Below are positions 52,406 to 60,050 of a DNA stretch of 64,000 bases, one piece after another (position 1 is the first letter of the stretch; each line of letters opens with the position of its first letter). This stretch comes from an uncultured Gemmatimonadota bacterium (GTDB taxonomy: Bacteria > Gemmatimonadota > Gemmatimonadetes > Gemmatimonadales > Gemmatimonadaceae), in contig CADEFN010000006.1 in the NCBI GenBank assembly GCA_902826615.1, positions 334,717 to 398,716 on the forward strand, given 5' to 3'. Both the position numbers and the translations under genes were made by a program. The notes beneath the pieces are model-generated. The model did not search any database. It saw only the letters and a program-made list of their open reading frames with translations, and had not been told where the DNA came from.

Positions 52406-53270
52406 GATCGGTCAGGTGGTCGGGGTGCGCTGCCGTGTGAGCGACGTGCACTGTCGCGTGAACGTCGGGCGCTGTCGCGTGACTCGGCGGTTGTGTCGCG
52501 TACAACAGGGGACGCGTCGCGTGATCAGATGGACGCGTGGGGTGATCATCGCGCCGAGGCCCGTGCGCAACCGGATCAGTCGCGTGATCACTCGGTGCTG
52601 GTCCGTTTCTTTTTGGCACTCCTCCGTGATTCGTGCGCTCTGACGCGTGAACGTTCAGCGCAGCCGTGTTTACATCGCGCGCTGCCAGGTGCAGCTGCGG
52701 ACGAGTCGCGAGTCAGCGTGGATATGTCGTGTGATCATCGCGCCGCGCTCCGTGCGCGAGCGGCTCGGTCGCCGGATTGCTCCGCGGTGTCGCGTGATGG
52801 TTTGGCGATGCGGCGTGAGGGTGTCGCTCTGTTCCGTGAACGACGCGCGCTGTCATGTGAAAGAGTGGACGGGTCGCGTGTCACCGTGGATCGGTCAGTG
52901 ATCGTCGTGACGAGCTCCGTGCATGAGCGGATCAGTCGCCGGAGCACTCCGCTCAGCCCCGTGGCCGTTCGACACTGCCACGTGAAGAGCGGGCGTTGCG
53001 TGATGATCGTCCCGCTGTGCCGAGTGAAGTTCGTGCGGTGTCTCGTGCTCATCGCGCGCTGCGGCGTGACGCGGCGGTTGTGTCACGTGCGTCGGTGGAC
53101 GCGTCGCGTGCAATGACCGCCGTGTCGCGCATCGATGCGGACCAGGTCCGTGAAGTCTCAGTCGAGGTCCGTGATCGAATGGACGCGCGCCGAGCAGTCG
53201 TCGCTCGGTGTCGTGCATCAGTGGATCGATGGCGTGCGTTTGTTGATTGATACCGTGCAACGGTCACGCA
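52406..53270. repeat. Tract of degenerate 21-bp tandem repeats
   Basis: From 52406 to 52888 there are 23 consecutive 21-bp units with no insertion or deletion. A common core is (G)TCGCGTGA at unit positions 6-14 and G at unit starts; examples are GCGCTGTCGCGTGAC- and GATCAGTCGCGTGAT-. One-base and three-base changes of length follow (20-bp unit at 52889-52908, 18-bp unit near 52993), and the pattern weakens to about 53270. In all frames this gives heptapeptide repeats (for example SRDxxAL), with no credible start codon or ribosome site. 21 bp is close to two helical turns. Confidence 0.75.
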
Positions 53271-53920
53271 GTCGCGTGCGAGGGAGGAAGCGCCGTCGAA
53301 ATGGTGGCGTCGTGGTGTGTGAGGGCAAGGGCGGTCCAGGCGGAGCTGCACCAGTGTCAGGTCGCGCCTTGCCAGTCCGACCTTCGATGGAGCGATCCAG
53401 TGTCGCACGTGACCGATCTCGCGGATGTGTGACCACGTTCGTCGCGCCGGACGCTGTGAGGTCTACCTCGGCGAGACGTTATCGTGTCGCGTCGACGGCG
53501 CAGCGGGTGTCGTCGGACCGGCAGCAGCGCTCGCCGTCATTGAGCGGTGTAGCGGTCGCCCAGCAGGTCGCGGATCGCTCGGCGCCCCATGGCGAGCAGG
53601 CAGGAGGCCTCGCACCGCGGGTGTCAGGGTGTGCAGCGCTATCGCTTCAGTGAGCGGCTGCGTCGCGATGAGGTGAGCGATTGACACGTCCCGTTCAGCG
53701 GCGACGCAGCGGTCGACATTGCGCTACGAGTCGCGAACTTTGCGGCGCAGGGGCGTGCAACGGAGACGCGCCTTCATATAGATGGCTTCGAGCCGGGTTG
53801 CAGCGTCGCAGCGTCGCGGAGTTTGGCTTTCGGTGCTTCTACTTGTTCTGTGTCGGTGAAACACATTTCGCGCAAGTGGAGCGTGCTCAGACGCGGGGCG
53901 CCGAAAGAACCTCTCGATTT
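53271..53920. other. 650-bp stretch without a supported gene
   Basis: The stretch follows the repeat tract and has faint echoes of its GTCGC...GTGA units (for example around 53400). Short frames exist on both strands, but none has a ribosome site or recognisable domain. It may be decayed repeat or a long regulatory region before the operon starting at 53995. Confidence 0.4.
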
Positions 53921-53962
53921 TCGAGCAGCGTTTCGGTCACTCGCGACGGATATAAGGATAGG
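53921..53962 (+). promoter_or_regulatory. Shared promoter-like element, copy 2 (unknown operon)
   Basis: It starts TCGAGCAGCG and includes CGCGACGGATATAAGG. It aligns without gaps to the element before the sigma gene (51089-51130, opposite strand). TATAA lies at 53951-53955 and the first gene at 53995. The match in two independent upstream positions argues for function. Confidence 0.65.
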
Positions 53963-53994
53963 CGGCCCTCATTCCTTTTCCGGCGAGTGAATCC

Positions 53995-54726
53995 ATGCCC
54001 CTCTGCACCGGCGCTCGTGTACAGCCCTGGTCGCACACCGATCGGCAGATCCTTGCGAGGCTCGCCGACTCTGGCGTGGCGGCGCGCAGCATCGGCCGAC
54101 AACTCGGGCGATCGGCAGTGGCGGTGCGGATTCAGGCCTCCCGTGCCGGCATTCGGCTCAGCGGCCGACCGGGACGTCCTCGCCGGTGGAGTCTTCCCCT
54201 AACTGTCAAAGGAGACGTTCATGCCGATCGTGTTGTCACCACCACTGCTCCTTGCGGGGCTCCACAGTCTTCGGGCGATGAGCGGTCAATCGCAGGCCGC
54301 TGCGCTCCGGCTCCGGTATGCGGGCCCGGGGGCGGCCGATGTGGAGTTTGTACACCGGCTACTGCGAGCCGCGCACCAGGAACCGGTGGTGCAGGCCTCA
54401 CGCTGGCCTTTTGTGCGGGGTCTGTCAGCGGAGCGTTATCGCGCGCTGGCGATGAGGTACGGAGTGGAGCGTCAGGTCCCCGAAGTGGGGGATGTGATGG
54501 TGGCGTCGGTGACGGACGCCCGCTGGCCATCGTTGGTGACGGTAGTGAGTCGTGTGCTGGAGCGCGGGTCCCCACCGAATGTCGGACCGACCTTCTGCGA
54601 GCTCGTGTCGACGGAGCCCGAGCCCGGCGTACGGGGATGGATGCGGTTGATGACGATACGGAGGTGGTGTGGCCCTTCGCGGGGGGATGTGGTGGTGGCG
54701 TGGGCGGATCTGCCGACGAATTGTGA
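53995..54726 (+). CDS. Small helix-turn-helix protein; true 3' end uncertain
   Basis: The first 70 residues are convincing: WSHTDRQILARLADSGVAARSIGRQLGRSAVAVRIQASRAGIRLS, a GcrA/SANT-like helix-turn-helix. After about 54190 the frame loses coding character but has no stop until 54726, where it overlaps the next gene by 500 bp. A frame one base over stops at 54202 (TAA). Either a frameshift cut the gene or the short protein has a spurious tail. Coordinates give the whole open frame; the real gene probably ends near 54200. Confidence 0.4.
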   Translation: MPLCTGARVQPWSHTDRQILARLADSGVAARSIGRQLGRSAVAVRIQASRAGIRLSGRPGRPRRWSLPLTVKGDVHADRVVTTTAPCGAPQSSGDERSIAGRCAPAPVCGPGGGRCGVCTPATASRAPGTGGAGLTLAFCAGSVSGALSRAGDEVRSGASGPRSGGCDGGVGDGRPLAIVGDGSESCAGARVPTECRTDLLRARVDGARARRTGMDAVDDDTEVVWPFAGGCGGGVGGSADEL

Positions 54727-54745
54727 GCTGGAGGAGGCCGCATGA
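54221..54745 (+). CDS. Protein of unknown function in the small operon
   Basis: ATG 54221 has a strong ribosome site (AAAGGAG). The 174-residue product has an N-terminal helical part (AAALRLRYAGPGAADVEFVHRLLRAA) and a later strand-rich part (EVGDVMVASVTDARWPSLVTVVSRVLE). No known motif. The stop overlaps the next ATG (ATGA), so the genes are coupled. Confidence 0.65.
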   Translation: MPIVLSPPLLLAGLHSLRAMSGQSQAAALRLRYAGPGAADVEFVHRLLRAAHQEPVVQASRWPFVRGLSAERYRALAMRYGVERQVPEVGDVMVASVTDARWPSLVTVVSRVLERGSPPNVGPTFCELVSTEPEPGVRGWMRLMTIRRWCGPSRGDVVVAWADLPTNCELEEAA

Positions 54746-55068
54746 GCCGCCGAACGAAACGTCACGCGTGGTATCGCCGATTGAGCGGGCGCATCCAGCC
54801 GTTTGTGCGGGCCGTGGCCCGCAAACAGGCCAAGGGGGATGCGGACCTGATGGATGATCTGATGCAGGAGGCACGGATCGCGGTGTACCTGGTGGATCCC
54901 GAGCGGTACGTGCGGGCCAGAAGTCCGGAGGGGCTGGCGTGCAAGACGGCGTGGCGGGCGATGCGCAGATTCCGGCGCTGGTCGTCGGCGTATCAGCGTG
55001 GGGATGGTGAGTTTGTCGATGGCACCGGGTATGGGGTGTTGCAGGTGCGGCGGCGGAGGGGGCCATGA
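54742..55068 (+). CDS. Sigma-70 region 2-like small protein
   Basis: The 108-residue protein has the region 2 pattern of sigma factors: IQPFVRAVARKQAKGDADLMDDLMQEARIAVYLVDPERYVRARSPEGLACKTAWRAMRRFRRW (compare DxDDLxQEaxiaLxxxd...AxRxMrr). It stops before any region 4. Such fragments occur in phages and mobile elements and may be non-DNA-binding sigma-like adaptors. Overlaps both neighbours by ATGA. Confidence 0.65.
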   Translation: MSRRTKRHAWYRRLSGRIQPFVRAVARKQAKGDADLMDDLMQEARIAVYLVDPERYVRARSPEGLACKTAWRAMRRFRRWSSAYQRGDGEFVDGTGYGVLQVRRRRGP

Positions 55069-55469
55069 GTCCAGCGTCGCGGCGTCGCACGCGGCGGCAT
55101 GGCCGGGGGCCGTCGCTAGCGCCTGCGGCGGTGCCAACGCCCAGGTCGTGGGCGTCTGACCTGCAGCGGTGGTGGTGGGTGCTGGGGCTGGTTGGTGGGT
55201 CGGTGGGGGCGCTGGGGTTTCAGACGCTGCCGCCTGCCCGTCGCCTGGAACGGGTGGAAGTGATGAACGCGCGGCAGGATTCTGGCATGGCGCGGTTGGA
55301 GGCCAGAAATGCGCAGCAGGACTCGGTGCTGGCGGTGCATCTGCGGGAGGAACGTGCGGCGCTGGAGTCTATTGACCGGATGCTGGCGCGGTTGCTGGCG
55401 GGGCGTTGTGCGGAGGTGGGGGGGCGGTTGGCGCGGGTGTACTATGAGTGCGAGCGGGAAGGCCGATGA
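55065..55469 (+). CDS. Membrane-anchored coiled-coil protein
   Basis: The 134-residue protein has a basic N-terminus, one hydrophobic segment at about 36-52 (WWWVLGLVGGSVGALGF), then a coiled coil (RLERVEVMNARQDSGMARLEARNAQQDSVLAVHLREERAALESI) and two cysteines near the end (GRCAE, YYECERE). It is last of the four-gene plus-strand operon and could be a phage-type spanin/holin-like or a membrane anchor for the sigma-like protein. Confidence 0.6.
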   Translation: MSPASRRRTRRHGRGPSLAPAAVPTPRSWASDLQRWWWVLGLVGGSVGALGFQTLPPARRLERVEVMNARQDSGMARLEARNAQQDSVLAVHLREERAALESIDRMLARLLAGRCAEVGGRLARVYYECEREGR

Positions 55470-55673
55470 GTCGGCTGCACGGGCCGAGGGGATCGGCAAT
55501 CCGCATGACCTGTTCGCTGACGCCAGGAGCCCGGGCAGGCGCGCGGCGCCCGTTGAGGGGCAGCGCCACAGGTGGTACCCGCACCGACCGTGGTCGCGCG
55601 GCAAGGCTCGAATCACGCCAAAGCACGTTCGTGGTTCCGTCGGCAGTCGCGCACTCGAAGACTCAACGGCGAA

Positions 55674-57572
55674 TCAGGCGAGGTCCTCAATGCGAGGCAT
55701 CGCTTGGCCCGTCTGTTCGACTTCGGCGAAGACGCGTCGAAACATCTCTTGGAGCGCTCCGTGGTCTTGTTGCCGAAATGCACGTGCGAGTAGCTCGAGT
55801 TGCGTGTTGGCCCCCGTTTTGATCCGTTGAAGCCGCTCGCTATCGAGAACGACGCAAAGCTCCAGTCCAACTTCGCGATCAAAACGTTGAAGGGACGCGT
55901 TGACACGGCGTCCTTCAGCGCGAAGAGCGAGCCCGGCGATCTCCACGATCGGCGGACGCGCTAGCAGCATTGCGAGCTGAAGTGGGGACTCCGCGTAGGG
56001 CGCGCGGGTGTACTGCCAGTACCAGTTCAAGTAGCGGCGCATCCTGCGGACTTCCAACCAGTCAAGCGGCGGTCGCGCCTCAAACGCCCAGAAGGACCGA
56101 AGCACAAGATCGATCAGACCGGCAACGCGTCGCTTCAGCCGTTCGAAGTCCTTAGCCAGCTGCGGGTCTTCATCAACCTCCCAGTCGAGTTCGTGGAGAA
56201 TACCGTAGAGATCACATATGTAGTCCGCACGCTCAAGGGCGTTAGGGAACTTTCCGACCTCGCGGTAGGACTCCTTGGTAATGCCGTGTACCTCGTGAAG
56301 GTACTCGTGAAACAGGAAGATCCTGACCAGCGCGCGAGCTGCGACCGGATCTGGAAAGCGCTCACCAAGCTGGACAGAGAATCCATCGTTGATCCGCCAC
56401 TTCCTCTCCGCCCGCTGGAAGCCAAATCCCTCACGGTCGAAGGATTCGGGATCGACGATGGCTGGGCGCTTCACGACTTCAAAGACGGCTGGCAGCACGC
56501 TGAACGGTCGGAACTGCTGAAGTTCGATGCCGAGGGGTAGACCGTCGTACCACCTTGGCCTGATCCCCGCTCGCCGCGTTTGCGCTGCGGACCGTTCCCT
56601 TCTGTCCGCGTATCGTTCGACATCGCGAATCGCGGGCTCCCAGAGGTCCTGCCGTAAAGCCGCAGCTCGCTGCACCTGTTCTTCTGAGAGAGGGGCTTCG
56701 AGCACAGTCGGTCCGCTTGCTGTCAGTAGAAGCGCCTCCGTGATCCGTGAAGTGCCGTCGGCGCCTCGTCGGTGCCGATATGTCTGCACCGGAGGATGGT
56801 TCCGCAGGCGCAACTCCTGTCCCGCAACGATGCACGCCGAGACCGGAGCCGCGATGAACAAGTGAAGGACGGTCAGCCTCGGGCGCCGCTCGAACAGAGC
56901 AAATACGGCCGCTCGCACCGCCCGGCGAACTTCTTCGACGTCAGCGGCAGAGAGCACGAGTCCTGGCCGAGGCTCGCTTGATCGAGGGGAGATGCGCACG
57001 TCGGCCACCCGTTCTTCTTCGGGCACAAACTCCCGCACGTGCTCATCCGCTATCTGGTAGCTGATCTCGATCCGCAAGATGCCCGGACCCGCTGTAGGCA
57101 TGCGATCCTGCGGTAGGTCCGACGGCTCATCAAGTGTGAGCGTTTGCTCCTCCGACGGCCAACTAAGGAGTCCGTCACAGAAGTCGTATGCTTCCACGGG
57201 CCAGTGCTCCTCGAGGTACGCGCCAAGGGCAACTGCCTGTGCCACTTCAGGCATCCCGCCCGCGTAGATCAAACGCGGATTCGGTTGTCCTTGCAGCAAC
57301 TGGCGAATCTCCTGCGCTCGGCGCCACACCTCCCCATGCGATGCTCTCCAGTTGCCCCCATCGACGTCATCACCGTACTGCTGAGTGTCGACAATCTGGT
57401 CGAGCACCGCTCCACTGAGCTTCGCAGCGCCTACTACATCGTTCAGGCTAACCGACCTCATCCCGAGGTGCCGGACGACAACCGGACTTCGCGTGTCAGG
57501 TAGCGGAGCCCCAGCACGACCTCGAATGCCCGGAGCCCTTGGTCCTTGCCCATCCGTCTCTGGCTCCGTCAT
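55674..57572 (-). CDS. CBASS effector: SAVED domain fused to HExxH metallopeptidase-like domain
   Basis: The 632-residue protein has a SAVED-like domain at about 30-295 (LIYAGGMPEVAQAVALGAYL at 101-120; LHLFIAAPVSACIVAGQEL at 236-254), which in CBASS binds the cyclic oligonucleotide. A linker follows, then a domain with HEYLHE at 422-427 (HExxH) and LERADYICDLYG at 446-457, spaced like the third-ligand helix of ImmA/IrrE-type zinc peptidases. It is third in the CD-NTase/E2/SAVED operon (ATGA overlap). The effector is probably a nucleotide-activated protease. I know of no characterised effector of this type; the zincin assignment is inferred from the motif. Confidence 0.8.
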   Translation of the reverse strand: MTEPETDGQGPRAPGIRGRAGAPLPDTRSPVVVRHLGMRSVSLNDVVGAAKLSGAVLDQIVDTQQYGDDVDGGNWRASHGEVWRRAQEIRQLLQGQPNPRLIYAGGMPEVAQAVALGAYLEEHWPVEAYDFCDGLLSWPSEEQTLTLDEPSDLPQDRMPTAGPGILRIEISYQIADEHVREFVPEEERVADVRISPRSSEPRPGLVLSAADVEEVRRAVRAAVFALFERRPRLTVLHLFIAAPVSACIVAGQELRLRNHPPVQTYRHRRGADGTSRITEALLLTASGPTVLEAPLSEEQVQRAAALRQDLWEPAIRDVERYADRRERSAAQTRRAGIRPRWYDGLPLGIELQQFRPFSVLPAVFEVVKRPAIVDPESFDREGFGFQRAERKWRINDGFSVQLGERFPDPVAARALVRIFLFHEYLHEVHGITKESYREVGKFPNALERADYICDLYGILHELDWEVDEDPQLAKDFERLKRRVAGLIDLVLRSFWAFEARPPLDWLEVRRMRRYLNWYWQYTRAPYAESPLQLAMLLARPPIVEIAGLALRAEGRRVNASLQRFDREVGLELCVVLDSERLQRIKTGANTQLELLARAFRQQDHGALQEMFRRVFAEVEQTGQAMPRIEDLA

Positions 57573-58057
57573 GCTGCCCCCTTTCGCGAACTGGGTGCGC
57601 AGTCGCCGTCAGAACTTCCGTGAGGCGCACCGCCGCCAAGCCACTCGCCTGTGGCCAACCAAATCTCGTAGTCCACCAGCCACGTCAAGAACCACGGCAT
57701 AATCGTGATCGCGATCGCGTGTGAGGGAGTCCATTCACCACTTTCAGGGAGGTACAAGCAGGGACGCTCTTCCCCCACTTTCGAAGACCCATACGTGTGA
57801 GGGATCGGCAGTTCGGGTTGGCTGGGGCGCCTCTCCAATCGTGGCGAGATGACGAACACCTTGGGCGCGTGGCGCTCCTCATAGGCCAGCTTCACTCGAT
57901 ACTTCCGGGTGATCGGCGTCGGTTGAATGACGCCGCGGGCGACGAGCATTCCGCTCTCGATCCGAGATTGCAACGACGGCCACGTCCCCATCATCCGGGC
58001 GCGCTGCTGCGAGAGGCTCAAGCCGTGAGCCGGGAAGTACTTCGAGCTAGGCCGCAC
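57569..58057 (-). CDS. CBASS-associated E2-like protein
   Basis: From GTG 58057 the protein has 162 residues. It has a Cys at 100 in RPCLYLPESGEW, the expected position of the E2-like active-site Cys in short type II CBASS, and the family signature MPWFLTWLVDYEIWLATGEWLGGG at 120-143. In short type II CBASS an E2-like protein alone modifies the CD-NTase, without E1 and JAB partners. It overlaps the CD-NTase gene by 11 bp and the effector by ATGA. Confidence 0.8.
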   Translation of the reverse strand: MRPSSKYFPAHGLSLSQQRARMMGTWPSLQSRIESGMLVARGVIQPTPITRKYRVKLAYEERHAPKVFVISPRLERRPSQPELPIPHTYGSSKVGEERPCLYLPESGEWTPSHAIAITIMPWFLTWLVDYEIWLATGEWLGGGAPHGSSDGDCAPSSRKGAA

Positions 58058-59171
58058 CGAAGTATGTGTTTGGGGGCACCGGTCGCGTTCCGCCGCTCCC
58101 GGGAAGGACTGACACGCCGCCTAGACCGGCGCCTGTGAACTTCAAGGTGCCGGCGTCGCGTTTTGCTTTCTGCAGCGCACCGTAGGACTTCACGGCCTTT
58201 CGCACCGGCTCCCCACCGAACAGAACTCCAAGTCGCTCCTCGAGCTGTGGAATGCCCTCAAGCGAAAGCAGTCCCTGTACCTCGCGGCCGAACTGCTCCA
58301 CGAACTGCTTGAACGCTTCGTACCGGCCTGGCCCATCGAAAGACTCGCAGAATCGTTCGTCACCGTTCGTTGGATTGCAGACGACGATCCGGTTCGGGGC
58401 CTCTCGCATCACTCGCCGTTGGATGCCAGCCAGAATTTGCGCCAGCGTCGCCACGACCGACTCGGTTCCCTGAAATAACTCTCCCGCCAGGGTAGTCAGT
58501 ACAACGGACCGCGGGGCAAGCGTGGCATCCGAGAAGAACAGATCCCGTCGGCGTTTCATAAGCTGCACAGCAATCGTCAACGCCGGCTTCTGAGCCGCCG
58601 GCGTCGGAGAGGGAACCGCTTCTGCCTTGGCCGCGCGCTTCAAAATCGCACAACGACCCCTGAACCACCCAACGAATCCCTTCGGGTTGCTCGGGGTCCA
58701 GCTGACAAGTGATCGATCAGGGACGAGAATCGCCGTACCGCCTCTCGTAGCGTCCGGTTCTGCCGGGATGATGTCGAGGTGAAAGTCGTGCGCATAGTTG
58801 ATCCGAATGCACCTGTTCTTCTTCTCGACCATCGTCGCATACGTGTTGTGGGACATTAGCCGCGCATAGACCATGTTGTACACCGACATCGCGTCCAACC
58901 CGGTCCTTAGCAGCTGGCACACCAGATCCAAGTCGTACTCCTCTTGACGGAGCGGACGTACTGTCGTCTCCAGCGCCATCGATCCTTGGGGGTATATGAG
59001 TGGGTCAAACCGAGCCACTGGGCTGCCCTGCGCAGACAGGTATTCTGCAACGGCACCGTAGTGTTGCACGGCGAGCTGGTGCTGCTCGCCTGTGAGCTGG
59101 AGGATCGCAGCGACTTCCGCTAGCAGGAAGTCGATGTGCTCGGTGACCTGGGGGTATGATGGAGCTGCCAT
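58047..59171 (-). CDS. CBASS CD-NTase (cGAS/DncV-like nucleotidyltransferase)
   Basis: From ATG 59171 the protein has 374 residues. It has the nucleotidyltransferase signature YPQGSMALETTVRP (GS at 63-64), the two metal aspartates in EEYDLDLVCQL (80, 82) and the third in HDFHLDIIPAEPD (133). The C-terminal helical half and the tail ending NTYFGAA are typical; the C-terminal Ala/Gly could be the residue attached by the E2-like protein. It makes a cyclic oligonucleotide on phage infection. Confidence 0.92.
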   Translation of the reverse strand: MAAPSYPQVTEHIDFLLAEVAAILQLTGEQHQLAVQHYGAVAEYLSAQGSPVARFDPLIYPQGSMALETTVRPLRQEEYDLDLVCQLLRTGLDAMSVYNMVYARLMSHNTYATMVEKKNRCIRINYAHDFHLDIIPAEPDATRGGTAILVPDRSLVSWTPSNPKGFVGWFRGRCAILKRAAKAEAVPSPTPAAQKPALTIAVQLMKRRRDLFFSDATLAPRSVVLTTLAGELFQGTESVVATLAQILAGIQRRVMREAPNRIVVCNPTNGDERFCESFDGPGRYEAFKQFVEQFGREVQGLLSLEGIPQLEERLGVLFGGEPVRKAVKSYGALQKAKRDAGTLKFTGAGLGGVSVLPGSGGTRPVPPNTYFGAA

Positions 59172-59381
59172 TGTTCGACTCAGAGTGGTACATGTGAACG
59201 ACTGGATTGGTCTCGGAATGTCTCGTTGCATCCCGGCGACGCCAGAACTGGGGTGCATCAACTCAGAAAGACGCCAAAGCGGTGCTGGTTCTTTGCGGTA
59301 TCGCGTTCATCCAACTAACTACATCGCGCAGGGCGTCGGAGCGATTCGTGCGCTCGGGGTAGGCCTACTCTTGACGGCTAC

Positions 59382-59828
59382 CTAGATGATCAGGGGAAGG
59401 CTTCTTGGGGTCGCCCCGTCCATGACGAGGTGGGAGGCGTACCCTGCGAGCAATCCCAAGAGTGCGGCCGCCGCCAGCCTCCATAGCCGCGCGCCGCGTA
59501 CCTCGGCACCCCACTGCGGCGAGTCCCTCTGCAGTGCGGCCGCCCGTCGGTCGCACTCGAGCGCCAGTTCAAGACACCGGGCATGGTGGCGCGCGCGCAT
59601 CAAGACCCCCACGCCCACGCCCGCGGCAACACTATGCGCGACACCTCGGTGGTTCGGGCTCAGCGCCGGCTCCATCACATCCGGCAGCCGCGCGCCGACG
59701 CCTGCACTCAGAGTGCATGTCACCACATGGAGCCAACGATCTCGCTTCTCGACGAGGACCGCTGTAGCCAGACCGACGCCGAGTCCGGCAATGATGCCGA
59801 CAGCAAGATGCTCTTTTCTCTTAGGCAT
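59382..59828 (-). CDS. YdjM-family membrane metal-dependent hydrolase-like protein
   Basis: The 148-residue membrane protein has LPDVMEPALSPNHRGVAHSVAAG and LLAGYASHLVMDGATPRSLPLI. These conserved His/Asp positions match the LexA-regulated YdjM family (PDxD...HRGxTHS...HxxxD). It lies 210 bp upstream of the CD-NTase gene and is transcribed in the same direction. Similar membrane proteins have been seen near defence genes, but no role is proven. Confidence 0.8.
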   Translation of the reverse strand: MPKRKEHLAVGIIAGLGVGLATAVLVEKRDRWLHVVTCTLSAGVGARLPDVMEPALSPNHRGVAHSVAAGVGVGVLMRARHHARCLELALECDRRAAALQRDSPQWGAEVRGARLWRLAAAALLGLLAGYASHLVMDGATPRSLPLII

Positions 59829-60050
59829 GGCTTTGATATCCTATACAAGGTATGGAGAGCCCACTCGGAACCCTGGCTCACCTTAGGTGGTCAACCAGGG
59901 TTGGTCGTGCCGTATGCTCTGGGATCTAGCACCGAAGTAGCGGAGCCCGCATCGATCACTCCGCTGTTCGCCTCACGGTCGCGATGGCGACTGCCCACGG
60001 GAGAGTAGTACCTCCGCCACGCCCTGTCGTGGACCGAAGTTGGACGGAAA

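Noticed and set aside
51213..52643. 476-residue plus-strand frame
   Set aside because: Antisense to two genes with good ribosome sites, and it ends in the repeat tract.
52406..53270. CRISPR array or coding gene of heptapeptide repeats
   Set aside because: Units are contiguous 21-mers without spacers and are diverged, and no cas genes are near, so not CRISPR. Open frames on both strands follow from the 21-bp period; none has a start signal.
55470..55673. Small plus-strand gene following the coiled-coil gene (ATG 55466)
   Set aside because: The frame runs antisense into the SAVED gene with no recognisable domain; only the ATGA overlap favours it.
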